Assembly: GCA_963749115.1 (NCBI GenBank)
Contig: CAVVLP010000012.1
Span: 1 to 64,000 of the forward strand
Direction of reading: 5' to 3'
Length of the DNA stretch: 64,000 bases
Source of the DNA: SZUA-36 sp963749115
GTDB taxonomy: Bacteria; Pseudomonadota; Gammaproteobacteria; Xanthomonadales; SZUA-36
A program made the position numbers and the translations under genes. This document shows, piece by piece, positions 19,577 through 27,928 of this stretch; positions within the stretch are counted from its first letter, which is position 1, and the number at the start of each line of letters is the position of its first letter. The notes under the pieces are model-generated. The model was not told the DNA's origin. It worked only from the letters and a program-made list of their open reading frames with translations, and did no database searches.

Positions 19577-20803
19577 TTATAAAGTGCGTTCCAAATTTTT
19601 CTCCAACTGGCTAATCACATCATGCGTCAATGTCACAAATATTCTAAAACTTTCATTCGCAGCCAATTTTTCATCAACAAGCAGATCAAATGCCTCGTCT
19701 TGTAACTCCTTGACTCTCGTAATAGCCTGTTGCAGCACAATCGGGTCTGTGGACCCCTTACAGGAATTGCGAATATCAATGGTCTCGACGTAAAACCGGT
19801 CGATACGGTTCTTACGCATGGCCTTGAGGATACGCAACCCCGCAAATGCGGCACTCATCAGTGCAATAATCAGCGTTACCGCAACTTCGGCTACCCCGGA
19901 GTACCGTTCGTATATATCTGGCTCGGATCGTTGCAGGTATGCCTGAGTTCCAGAATGCACGACAAAGGTAGACTTGCTGGTATCAAAATCTTCTGAAAGC
20001 TCTTGGAAAATTCCCGGTCGCATGCCAGCCAATGCGGGTCGTAAGCGTAAAATATCATTGACCAGGTCGTAAACAAGCGTTTCGTCAAGGTCGCTTCGCG
20101 CAACCAGTATTTTATCCACTGCCACGGTGACCACAGGTCCAGGCGTCGCCGGGCCGTAAATGCCTGCAGGTATGACAAAGGAACGAAAATGGGGATTCCG
20201 TAGTATTGCAGCATCGATAATACCACCTGTGCCAATGTCCTGTGGCGTACCAAGTGTACTGAGTACATACCCCGGATATTCCGCAAACCGCTCTAGAGAA
20301 ATGGGTCCGAAAATTACCGCGACATCTGGCAGCGTGGAGGAATCTGTGACGAATTCAAAGTCATCCGGGCCAAGCCCCATGCTTTTTGTGATGCGTTCGA
20401 ATAATCGTCGTGAAGCTGATCCTTCTTCTCCCGCATAAACGGTCGCATCACGAAACATTTCAGGCCCTAACTCGACATCGATCCCACCCTGGTGCGCAAT
20501 ATGGAGTATCGTGGGATACAGCGGCATGATCGTTGCCATGTCGTCACGAAATCCTATGTAATTTGAGACCAGCGCAATGTCGGCATCCCCGGCGGCTATC
20601 GCATCGAGAGCTTTTGCACCACCCATGGGTGTTTCTGTCAACGTGATCTGAAAAGAGGACTCCCCATTGAGCAGGGAGGCCATTTCCTTTGCAATCTCCT
20701 GGTCAACAGGGGCGACAGGCGTTACAAAGCGAAGATCATGGCGCGGCACGTCACAGGCACTGACCATCAGGATGACAATCAATAAGATTGGCGTCAGTCG
20801 CAT
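19577..20803 (-). CDS. TAXI-type TRAP solute receptor, membrane-tethered lipoprotein (inverted copy)
   Basis: Inverted duplicate of 539-1765, 408 residues from ATG 20803 with the same lipobox (LMVSAC), TAXI body, C-terminal helix and helical tail. Visible differences from the other copy are a Val/Ala in the optional N-terminal extension and a Pro/Ser in the VVH-GTQ segment. The high conservation of the protein suggests either a recent duplication or ongoing gene conversion. Confidence 0.75.
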   Translation of the reverse strand: MRLTPILLIVILMVSACDVPRHDLRFVTPVAPVDQEIAKEMASLLNGESSFQITLTETPMGGAKALDAIAAGDADIALVSNYIGFRDDMATIMPLYPTILHIAHQGGIDVELGPEMFRDATVYAGEEGSASRRLFERITKSMGLGPDDFEFVTDSSTLPDVAVIFGPISLERFAEYPGYVLSTLGTPQDIGTGGIIDAAILRNPHFRSFVIPAGIYGPATPGPVVTVAVDKILVARSDLDETLVYDLVNDILRLRPALAGMRPGIFQELSEDFDTSKSTFVVHSGTQAYLQRSEPDIYERYSGVAEVAVTLIIALMSAAFAGLRILKAMRKNRIDRFYVETIDIRNSCKGSTDPIVLQQAITRVKELQDEAFDLLVDEKLAANESFRIFVTLTHDVISQLEKNLERTL

Positions 20804-20861
20804 CACCTGCAACACCGCCGTGAACTTGTTATCGGTACCACAACCATTCTTGACGCTCAAT

Positions 20862-20972
20862 TCAAAGGCCGGTTAAGAAGGGGCCGGAAAATATAAGAAG
20901 AGTCAACATCAGCAGCAATAGCTGGTGCTTCTTTTCCCCAATTGTCGTTTCTACTTCGTTGGCAGTGTTCAT
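20862..20972 (-). CDS. 36-residue membrane peptide (inverted copy)
   Basis: Same length and frame as 370-480, with substitutions at several positions (for example VGT/VET, KKY/KKH, final R/L). The single hydrophobic helix is unchanged. Retention of start, stop and reading frame with amino-acid changes is mild evidence that it is translated. Confidence 0.45.
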   Translation of the reverse strand: MNTANEVETTIGEKKHQLLLLMLTLLIFSGPFLTGL

Positions 20973-20986
20973 ATCAGTTTCTCAGA

Positions 20987-22001
20987 CTACTTTTTCTGGA
21001 ATATCTTCGTGCAGTCGATTTCCGATGAGTAATCCACCTTGGTGCAAACCGTATCCTTGCCAAACACATCGATCAAGGTTTCCTGCAGGGTCGAATAAGG
21101 TCTGCCTTCTACAAAGTAATTCATCTGTGATCCACCCAGATCGGTTTTCGACATCGTTTGATATTGGGATTGTCCCAGGGAATAGGTTTCCCCTTGTTGG
21201 TTTGGTCTACCCAGATCATCGAAGCTGACGCCGCTGCGAAGCACCAGGTCGAGTTTTCCGTCATTGCCAATGTCTGTGGCCAACCAGTCCACATCCAATA
21301 TGTCGTTTACAACGCCGTCTTTTAACATGATTTCGTAATGATGGTGGAAATCAGAAATAATTTGTTCAGCACGGGGATGTTGCCGCGAGACAGCGACATA
21401 CAACTCCCGGTGAGCCAGTACGGCGTTTATCACTGTAAACTCTGACCCCTCATCAATCTCCATCTGGGAGCGGGCAACGAGATCATCAACCAACGCTATA
21501 TCGGCCTTGTCTTCCTGAACTGCTTTAAAGGCTTCCGCAGAGCCCACCACAGGCACGATTGTCATTGAAGATTTTGCCTTTTCGATCTCTTCGCCGTAAG
21601 CATAGCCAAGTACCATCGCCACACGCCATCCGCTCAGGTCACTGACCTTTTGTACGAAAATCTTACTGTCTTTTGCAGTAACCGGTACGATTCGATTGGT
21701 CAGATATGGCTCTGAAAACAGCAGGTATTGCTCTCTTTCCGGTGTTCGCCATACGGCCGCAATGCCGTCTACCGCTCCCTCACGGGCATCTTCAAGAACC
21801 TGGTCCCAGTCATAGACCTTCAACCGAGCAGTTCCAGCCGGCACGTTCAAGTGCTTCACACACCAGTCTTTCAGAAGCACCCTGCCGCTGACCCTTGATG
21901 GTGAACGGTGGCCAGTCAGAATTACCCAGAGTTAGATTTTGCTCTGCCATGGCAGTTGGCAGGAAGAATAAAGCGGTAATGGCGATCAGAAATACTCTCA
22001 T
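20987..22001 (-). CDS. Family 3 extracellular solute-binding protein, one frameshift near the N-terminus
   Basis: The long frame (20987-21880) gives 297 residues of a periplasmic binding protein: YDWDQVLEDAREGAVDGIAA, then TPEREQYLLFSEPYL, the usual family 3 core. From ATG 22001 another frame gives the signal peptide (MRVFLIAITALFFLPTAMA) and strand NLTLGNSDWPPFTIKG. One extra G at 21817-21818 separates them; removing it joins CSVE to VYDW. The full protein would be about 337 residues. It precedes the membrane peptide and TAXI genes by 14 and 183 bases, so the three form an operon-like set. No transporter membrane subunit is present. Confidence 0.75.
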
Positions 22002-22118
22002 AGTGCTCTTGGCCTGGGATTGTTTTGAAGGTGAGTTTGTAGAGTATATAAAAAGTACTGGGTCACCAACAATCTTTCATCGATCCGGCAAAGTATATGT
22101 GAATTTTCTGGCTCCTCA

Positions 22119-22283
22119 CCGGCCCCATTTTCCCTCATTGTTTCCTCCGATAAAGAATTGAGGTCGAGTGATAAAACTATTTGTGGGTCGCATCATGCGC
22201 TTCATCCAGCCCGCTACGCATTGCCTTTGCCCAGGGTCTCATCATACGCTTGCCGGCAGCGAGGTTTGTCGGGCCGGTTTGCC
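22119..22283 (+). repeat. 165-bp direct repeat, copy 1
   Basis: Aligns without gaps to 24511-24675 (offset 2392) with 14 mismatches by my count. The copies bracket the DUF2252 gene and the IS91 fragment. The unit contains the 3' end of a DUF3313 gene and its downstream sequence. Confidence 0.85.
22177..22283 (-). pseudogene. DUF3313 gene 3'-end remnant
   Basis: On the minus strand this reads TGPTNLAAGKRMMRPWAKAM and SGLDEAHDATHK, ending in a stop at 22177. It matches the last 35 residues of the complete DUF3313 protein at 24569-25246. Upstream (above 22283) the similarity ends, so only the tail was duplicated or survived. Confidence 0.8.
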
Positions 22284-22782
22284 GGGGTCGTTTCAATTGC
22301 CTTCTTGTCGAGCACCGCCGGAGCTTGATCTGAAGACAATGCTTTAACATGTTGGCGACAGGTTGTTGAAACCGGAACGGCAGAGTCGCCCTTGCGTTCG
22401 AGTCATGCAATTGGCCTGAATTGGCGGTGAGACCGGGTTTTCAGGTGAACTGCTGGTGGAATTCGGAGAGATTCCGTATCGGAATGGCAAAAAAGCCAGT
22501 TTGCAGAGGCATGTTAGTAGACGGGCATTTCATGGAAAAGGATGTTTATTCTACTTATACTCTGAGAAGGTGGTTAATAACTCCTATGCGCTTGATGATT
22601 CCCTTTCCGCCCCTGGATATATGCACAAACTCTTGCGTTTTTTGATGATAGTATCAGGAATGATTTCGTGTTTCTTCGAGGAGAGATCGTTTCTAAAGCA
22701 CAGTTCAGGAATGGTAAAAAGAGATAAATAAACAGGGCAATAAGTAGCACCTCGAAATCAACCAACCAGCTTTGGAGATGAT
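22284..22782. other. Gene-free stretch before the DUF2252 gene
   Basis: Short frames of 60-90 codons exist on both strands, but none resembles a protein or has a good start site. The sequence becomes AT-rich near 22650-22760. A GGAG at 22774-22777 serves the next gene. Confidence 0.4.
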
Positions 22783-24186
22783 ATGTCAGATATGACAGAG
22801 AAATATGGAGTGGTACCTAGCAGCGAGCGCAGAAAGAGAGGCAAGACTATTCGAAAGCAAGCGCCGCGAAGCAGCCATGGCGATTGGGTCCCTGCTGCGG
22901 ATCGAGTCGATCCCATCAGCCTGCTTCAAGCACAAGACAAGGGGCGCGTCCAGGAGCTTTTGCCAATTAAGTACGGCCGGATGGTGGCTTCAGCCTTCGC
23001 ATTTTTGCGTGGTTCGGCCGTGGTTATGGCGGCCGATTTAGCAAACACACCCACTTCTGGACTCGAGGTTCAACTATGTGGCGACGCCCACCTCTCAAAC
23101 TTTGGCGTTTTCGCCACACCTGAGCGCAAACTGGTCTTTGACATTAACGATTTTGACGAGACCTACCCGGGGCCTTGGGAGTGGGATCTCAAGAGACTGG
23201 CAGCCAGTGCTGTCGTAGCTGGCCGCGAAAACGGGTTGAGCGATCGAGATAACCGGCGGCTAGCAAACGCGGCGGTGCGTTCCTATGGCAAAGCCATGAA
23301 ATCTCTGGCAACGGCTCAAACATTAGACGTCTGGTACTTCCATGTCGAGGTGGACGCGGTCGTGAAAGCTTTTGAGAAATCTTCAAAAAAAGCATACAAG
23401 AGCGCCCAAAAGATGGTCACCAAAGCCCGCACGAAGACCCAGGAACAGACGCTGGAGAAACTAACCCATATTGTCGCCGGCCGGCGGCGTTTCATCAGCG
23501 ATCCTCCGCGTTTGGTGCCGTTGGAAGAGTTGCTCAGTCAAGAGGAGAAAGACCAGGTAGCGCCAGCCCAGATTCTGGAGATGTGGTACCAATATCTCGA
23601 AAGTTTGCCGGAAGAAAGGCGGCTGCTGCTCTCCTGGTTTCAACTCGCTGATTCTGCCTTGAGGGTGGGGGGAGTAGGCAGCGTCGGCACCCGGTGCACA
23701 ATTATACTGTTGGAAGGCAGCGCCAGGGATGACGCCATCATTGTCCAGCAGAAAGAAGCCGGGCCATCGGTCCTGGAACCATATCTGCCTGGGAAATTAG
23801 AAGAAAATTCTGCCAAACGTGTTGTCCAAGGGCAGCGCTCGACCCAGGCTGCCAGCGATATCTTTCTGGGCTGGCATCAAGATGTGCATTCTGGCACCCA
23901 TTACTATTGGCGCCAGTTAAAGGATATGAAAGGCTCGCTGGACGTGGCCGGTCTGGACAAAAATGGTCTTGAGACCTACCTTCAGGTGTGTGGCATTTGC
24001 CTGGCCAGGGCTCATGCTAGAACCGGTGACAGCGCCAGCATTTCTGGCTATATCGGCAACGGTAAAGCGCTGGCTAGCGGCATTACCGAGTTTGCAGTGG
24101 CATACGCAGATCAGGCCGAGAGAGATCACCAGGCACTGGTAGAAGCAATAGAGAGCGGCCGAGTAATTGCTGAAGAAGGAATATAA
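22783..24186 (+). CDS. DUF2252 family protein (kinase-like fold)
   Basis: 467 residues, the family's usual length. Diagnostic segments are YGRMVASAFAFLRGSAVVMA, CGDAHLSNFGVFATPERKL and FDINDFDETYPGPWEWDLKR. The 'GDxHxxNFG' and 'DINDFD' words recall the catalytic and metal-binding loops of aminoglycoside-phosphotransferase-like kinases; the biochemical function is unproven. It is intracellular with no signal peptide. The start follows GGAGATGAT. It sits between 165-bp direct repeats and next to an IS91 transposase scrap, which suggests acquisition or rearrangement. Confidence 0.9.
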   Translation: MSDMTEKYGVVPSSERRKRGKTIRKQAPRSSHGDWVPAADRVDPISLLQAQDKGRVQELLPIKYGRMVASAFAFLRGSAVVMAADLANTPTSGLEVQLCGDAHLSNFGVFATPERKLVFDINDFDETYPGPWEWDLKRLAASAVVAGRENGLSDRDNRRLANAAVRSYGKAMKSLATAQTLDVWYFHVEVDAVVKAFEKSSKKAYKSAQKMVTKARTKTQEQTLEKLTHIVAGRRRFISDPPRLVPLEELLSQEEKDQVAPAQILEMWYQYLESLPEERRLLLSWFQLADSALRVGGVGSVGTRCTIILLEGSARDDAIIVQQKEAGPSVLEPYLPGKLEENSAKRVVQGQRSTQAASDIFLGWHQDVHSGTHYYWRQLKDMKGSLDVAGLDKNGLETYLQVCGICLARAHARTGDSASISGYIGNGKALASGITEFAVAYADQAERDHQALVEAIESGRVIAEEGI

Positions 24187-24227
24187 AACGAACGGGAGGT
24201 ACCACTCTGGCAGCGATCACTAATTAG

Positions 24228-24347
24228 ATTCCAGAAATCCGTGCCTATTTCGCACGCCTGTCCACCGATGGCCAGGGCCGAGTCGTCTATCGCTACAAAC
24301 AACCGTTCCGGGACGGGTCGACCCACGTGATGTTGGAGCCGCTGCCA
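24228..24347 (+). pseudogene. IS91-type transposase fragment (near C-terminal part)
   Basis: Forty residues in one frame: IPEIRAYFARLSTDGQGRVV, then YRYKQPFRDGSTHVMLEPL. 'K-PFRDGSTHV-EPL' is the conserved segment shortly before the C-terminus of IS91-family transposases. Sequence on both sides is unrelated. Together with 18478-18675 it shows that such an element once lay here. Confidence 0.75.
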
Positions 24348-24364
24348 ACTTACAAGTTGATTCA

Positions 24365-24466
24365 GTTCCGCACTTGGCCGATAGTGCCTATACGCGATAC
24401 TGACGGATGACCGTCAGCTATATGGCGTAGAGCAGTTATTCAATAACCGAAGATTTGGGAACCTTG
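24365..24466 (+). repeat. Dispersed repeat of about 100 bp, copy 2
   Basis: Counterpart of 18345-18446 ('CTTGGCCGATAGTGCCTATACGC … AGCAGTTATTCAATAACCG … ACCTT'). It follows the IS91 fragment directly. Confidence 0.5.
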
Positions 24467-24510
24467 AACTGTCGGAATCGGCAACAGCGGCCCCAAGCAA
24501 CTATATGTAT

Positions 24511-24675
24511 CCGGCCCCATTCTCCCTCATTGTTCCCTCCGACAAAGAATTGAGATTGAGTGATAAAACTATCTGTGGGTCGCATCACGCGCTTCATCCA
24601 GCCCGCTACGTAGTGCCTTTGCCCAGGGTCTCATCATACGCCTGCCAGCAACGAGGTTTGCCGGGCCTGTTTGCC
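24511..24675 (+). repeat. 165-bp direct repeat, copy 2
   Basis: Same orientation as 22119-22283. Here the unit is part of an intact DUF3313 gene, so this copy is probably the original. Confidence 0.85.
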
Positions 24676-25246
24676 ATTGCATAAAACCGCTTTGACGATC
24701 TGCCTTCGGATCCATTACTTTCGCCAGAAGGTCATTGGTTTCGGCATCGTATAATTCCAGGTAGAGCGTCATGGATCCGGCTGACTGTGTATATACCTCA
24801 ACCCTGCCTGCACTCCTGACGTCGGGTGCATTTATGTTCAGATCGATGATTGCCGGCCTCACGATCAGTACATCGTGGGCTCGCTCGCTTGTAAGAGAGT
24901 AGCCGCCTTGCTCAAGCTCCTCTGTGAAAACCTCCATAAATAATGTTTTAGTACGACCCTTGATACGATCCATATCGCTGGTCCTGACTCTCGTTGAAGA
25001 ACTACGGTTTTGGTCCCGTTGCCAGTTCTTCTTGAAACCAATGTATGGTTCAAGCAGGGTAATGCGTTTGTATTGTGACAAATCTGCATCGGGATCGGCC
25101 CAGACCAGTGCAATATCCTTGGTATCAGGAATCAATTTGAGGCCTTCCACCGTGTACTCGGGAATGGCGACTTTCTCTCTTGCAACAACCGGTTGGAAAA
25201 ACAGAAAGATACTCAAAACAGAGATTAATACCAGTATTGTTTTCAA
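24569..25246 (-). CDS. DUF3313 family exported protein
   Basis: 225 residues with a signal peptide (…LFFQPVVAREK). The family pattern is present: ADPDADLSQYKRITLLEPYI near the start, FTEELEQGGYSLTSE in the middle and the repeated 'RMMRPWAKALRSGLDEA' ending. Members are periplasmic or outer-membrane-associated proteins of unknown role. Its 3' end is duplicated at 22119-22283. It begins after AAGGAGAAAATC at about 25250. Confidence 0.85.
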   Translation of the reverse strand: MKTILVLISVLSIFLFFQPVVAREKVAIPEYTVEGLKLIPDTKDIALVWADPDADLSQYKRITLLEPYIGFKKNWQRDQNRSSSTRVRTSDMDRIKGRTKTLFMEVFTEELEQGGYSLTSERAHDVLIVRPAIIDLNINAPDVRSAGRVEVYTQSAGSMTLYLELYDAETNDLLAKVMDPKADRQSGFMQWQTGPANLVAGRRMMRPWAKALRSGLDEARDATHR

Positions 25247-25289
25247 GATTTTCTCCTTGTGAAAGATTACTTTTTGTCGTTTCTTACTG

Positions 25290-25386
25290 TCAGGCTGGCG
25301 GATTCCGGAGTGCCGGTTCCCGGTGCAACCGAAGGGGCTAGCCCGTCGATATCAAAGCTGAGATAGACAGGTACTTTGCTACCAAT
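25290..25386 (-). pseudogene. Agmatinase/arginase gene scrap
   Basis: The minus strand reads IGSKVPVYLSFDIDGLAPSV then APGTGTPES. The 'YLSxDIDxLxPxxAPGTGTPE' block carries metal-binding aspartates of the ureohydrolase family. Only about 32 residues remain. Neighbouring sequence up to 25743 holds no intact gene, although a frame near 25580-25707 (…IVKEYWDIKPQAQAEQAM…) may be another scrap. Confidence 0.7.
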
Positions 25387-25743
25387 AGTTCTCCTTACTT
25401 CTTTTCCGCAGTGGTGTAGGTGAATGTTACCAGCATTCCTCCGCTTGGTCGACGCGTATACCTCGATGCCCGGTCTCCGCTAGATATCAGGCTCGTTAAC
25501 TCGACAGACGAATTGTCGAAAAACACAGAGAAGTGCTATCCTATGCTGATTCGCGTCAGGAAGAACGTGCACGCAACCTGACTTCATCGTCAAGGAATAC
25601 TGGGATATCAAACCCCAGGCTCAAGCGGAACAGGCCATGCGCGAAGCCATGGGAGAACTCACCGACATTCGCAGAGAATTCAAACTTCCATTGGCCTGCA
25701 CTACCTAAGATTCGTTTTCATCATCTTTTGAAAGGAGTTAGTT

Positions 25744-26658
25744 TTGAATTTACAAAATTTGAACATCAGGCGGCGCAAGGTTTCCAGAACTCATGGGTTG
25801 TCACTCAGGAATGCCGGAAAAGCGTTGGCACTAAGCCTGTTATTAACCCAGTCTATCCTGGCAGCACAAACCGTTGCCCCGGTGACCAATGAAGCCACCA
25901 ACAAATTTCATCCCGGTAAAGTTATCTGGGTGGACTTGATAACCAACGACGTTTCACGGGCCGCATCTTTTTACCGAGAAGTATTCGGCTGGGAAATTAC
26001 ATCCAGTCCAGAAGGCGGTTTTGCCGAGGCACGCTACCAGGGCCAACCCGTTGCAGCGATCGCAGCTTACGAGGATGGCGCTCCGGATAATGAAGCGAGG
26101 TGGCTAATTTCAATCTCGGTTCCTGACGTGGACATAACTTCCGCCACGGTATCAGAGCACGGTGGTAAAGTGCTTGAAGGGCCCGTCGATTTACCCAACC
26201 GCGGTCGCTATGTACTGGTCAATGATTCCAGCGGTGCGATGCTGATGTTTCTACAGGCCAGCGGTGGTGATCCTTTGGACGGGAAGCCAACGCCAAATAA
26301 CTGGTTGTGGGCGGAACTCTGGACAGATGATCCTGACAGCGCTGCAAACTTCTACAAAGCCGTTGCCGGCTACAAGTCAAAGACGGTAAGCGATACAAAT
26401 GGTCATGATGTCATGATACTGGGCAGGCAGGGAATTGCCCGTGCCAGTGTCGTCAAAACACCCTGGGAGGATGTGGAACCAAACTGGCTTCCCTATCTGC
26501 TGGTGAACGATATTGGCAAGACACTTAAGTCCGTTGAGAAACACGGCGGTTCGGTTGTTTTATACGCTGCGAATGATTCAGCTAATGCAGATGTAGCCAT
26601 AGTTGCCGACCCGACCGGTGGTGTGTTTGCACTACAGCAGAGGGAGGACAGGAAATGA
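25744..26658 (+). CDS. VOC (glyoxalase-like) protein with two domains, exported
   Basis: 304 residues from a TTG start at 25744 that follows AAAGGAG (25731-25737). The N-terminus is basic (RRRKVSR) and then hydrophobic (ALALSLLLTQSILAAQ), a likely signal. Two vicinal-oxygen-chelate units follow, the first starting VIWVDLITNDVSRAASFYRE and the second WLWAELWTDDPDSAANFYKA, the arrangement of bleomycin-resistance/glyoxalase-like proteins. The substrate is unknown. Its stop overlaps the start of a small lipoprotein gene (ATGA), so the two are translationally coupled. Confidence 0.8.
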   Translation: MNLQNLNIRRRKVSRTHGLSLRNAGKALALSLLLTQSILAAQTVAPVTNEATNKFHPGKVIWVDLITNDVSRAASFYREVFGWEITSSPEGGFAEARYQGQPVAAIAAYEDGAPDNEARWLISISVPDVDITSATVSEHGGKVLEGPVDLPNRGRYVLVNDSSGAMLMFLQASGGDPLDGKPTPNNWLWAELWTDDPDSAANFYKAVAGYKSKTVSDTNGHDVMILGRQGIARASVVKTPWEDVEPNWLPYLLVNDIGKTLKSVEKHGGSVVLYAANDSANADVAIVADPTGGVFALQQREDRK

Positions 26659-26978
26659 AACACTTTATTAGAATGCTGCTCGTAATCACAACAATAGTAT
26701 TCCTGGCCTCGCTCAGCGCCTGTTCTGGCAGCAGCGGTGGCGGCTATCGTGGCTATTCCAATTATGGTTATGGTGTAGGTTACAACCGTTACTATGGGGG
26801 AGGACCCTGGGGATACCATCCGGGATATGTTGGTGGTGGTATCGGCCCCGATGTTGAAATCGATGATGGCCCGGTCGCCGAACAGATGCCTGATATGGGC
26901 ATGCCTGATATGGGTGGCATGGACATGGACATGGGAATGGGCATGGATATGGATATGGGTGGATTTGATGATTTTTAA
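26655..26978 (+). CDS. Small lipoprotein with Gly/Tyr-rich and Met/Asp-rich tail
   Basis: 107 residues. The signal has a lipobox LSAC with Cys23. Next come Gly/Tyr-rich repeats (GYRGYSNYGYGVGYNRYYGG), then a C-terminal run of Met-Asp-Met-Gly units (MDMDMGMGMDMDMGG). The Met/Asp pattern recalls soft-metal binding segments, but this is inference. It starts inside the stop of the VOC gene. No known family is recognised. Confidence 0.65.
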   Translation: MKHFIRMLLVITTIVFLASLSACSGSSGGGYRGYSNYGYGVGYNRYYGGGPWGYHPGYVGGGIGPDVEIDDGPVAEQMPDMGMPDMGGMDMDMGMGMDMDMGGFDDF

Positions 26979-27017
26979 ACAGGAAGCTCCGGATGAACTC
27001 ATCCGGAGCACTGGTCA

Positions 27018-27839
27018 CTATTGAGGTAATTGAAACGGAAACGTGACACCGACCCGCGCGAGCCAATCGGGTGCGCCATCCGGTCTTATGACATTCCAGT
27101 AAAGTTGTAACGAGACATTGACAGGAACGGGATCCCTGGAGACAGCCCGGCCAAAGCCGCCACCCAGTGGTACCCTCCACTTCTGGCCCGAAGCTGCGTT
27201 CCAGTTAGCCGTGATGATGGGGGCGGAGATAAAGAACCACCTGTTACGTAGTTCCCTTCGAATCAGTCCCCGAAGCAGAAGCTGATTGACGTCGGCACGG
27301 TCGCTATCACCAGCGAACGACCATCGGTTTGCGGCGAGCAGCCCGAATCGCCAGTTAGGCGCCTGGTAGCCGACGCGTATAGCCGGTCCAACCTGCCACT
27401 TACCGCTGCCGAGAGTCTCGTCGGTCGCGATGGGTAAGTTGAATGCCGCACCAGCGCCCAACATGAGTTTTCCCTTGGTGTTCCAGGTAAAGAGCAATGC
27501 ATCGGTGAGGTCACCTAATCCGAAGGTGCTGGGCCCGGGAACGGGTTCCGGGTTGCCGGGTGAGCCGGGCACGCCACCCGGTGCATCCGCGATGGTAATC
27601 AGGGCAAGATTGATCAGCTTCCAGTCGTCGCGAATCAGGAGGGTGTTGGTGGGAATCGCACGAGTAATGAACGCATTGCCGTTGGCGGCTCCAAAGTCGT
27701 AATCAAATTCTAGCGGTAGCACCCATACGCGGCCCGATTGGTCTTGCGCACCTGATTGGTCTTGTGCACCCGATTGGTCTTGCGCAATGGCTGTTGCCAT
27801 CCACAACACGGCAAGAACTGCAACTAATACAATTTTCAT
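27018..27839 (-). CDS. Outer-membrane beta-barrel-like exported protein
   Basis: 273 residues with a signal peptide (MKIVLVAVLAVLWMATAIAQ). A short repeat, (A)QDQSG three times, follows the cleavage site. The rest has alternating aromatic and polar residues with Gly-rich turns (GLGDLTDALLFTWNTKGKLM, GPAIRVGYQAPNWRFGLLAA) and ends in a terminal FPFQLPQ, resembling transporter-like barrels related to the 'neuromedin U' annotation. The role is unknown. It faces the VOC operon convergently. Confidence 0.6.
   Translation of the reverse strand: MKIVLVAVLAVLWMATAIAQDQSGAQDQSGAQDQSGRVWVLPLEFDYDFGAANGNAFITRAIPTNTLLIRDDWKLINLALITIADAPGGVPGSPGNPEPVPGPSTFGLGDLTDALLFTWNTKGKLMLGAGAAFNLPIATDETLGSGKWQVGPAIRVGYQAPNWRFGLLAANRWSFAGDSDRADVNQLLLRGLIRRELRNRWFFISAPIITANWNAASGQKWRVPLGGGFGRAVSRDPVPVNVSLQLYWNVIRPDGAPDWLARVGVTFPFQLPQ
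27733..27787. repeat. Three tandem 18-bp units in a coding region
   Basis: Units of 'GATTGGTCTTGCGCACC' type repeat three times with one or two changes each and encode QDQSGA on the minus strand, right after the signal peptide of the barrel-like protein. In-frame copy-number change would alter only the linker. Confidence 0.8.
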
Positions 27840-27928
27840 GCTAATACTCCCGACTTAATATAACTCGTTTACCACACCTACTTAACCCCATCGATGTCAT
27901 ATTTTTGGGCTGACCGAGAATCTTGACT

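Larger units (their letters stand above)
19318..21341. repeat. Right arm of the 2024-bp inverted repeat
   Basis: Reverse complement of 1-2024 with only substitutions. It includes the TAXI gene, the 36-residue peptide and the last 118 codons of the solute-binding gene. On this side the solute-binding gene continues to 22001; whether the repeat also continues past 21341 cannot be seen, because the left arm is cut by the window edge. Confidence 0.95.
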
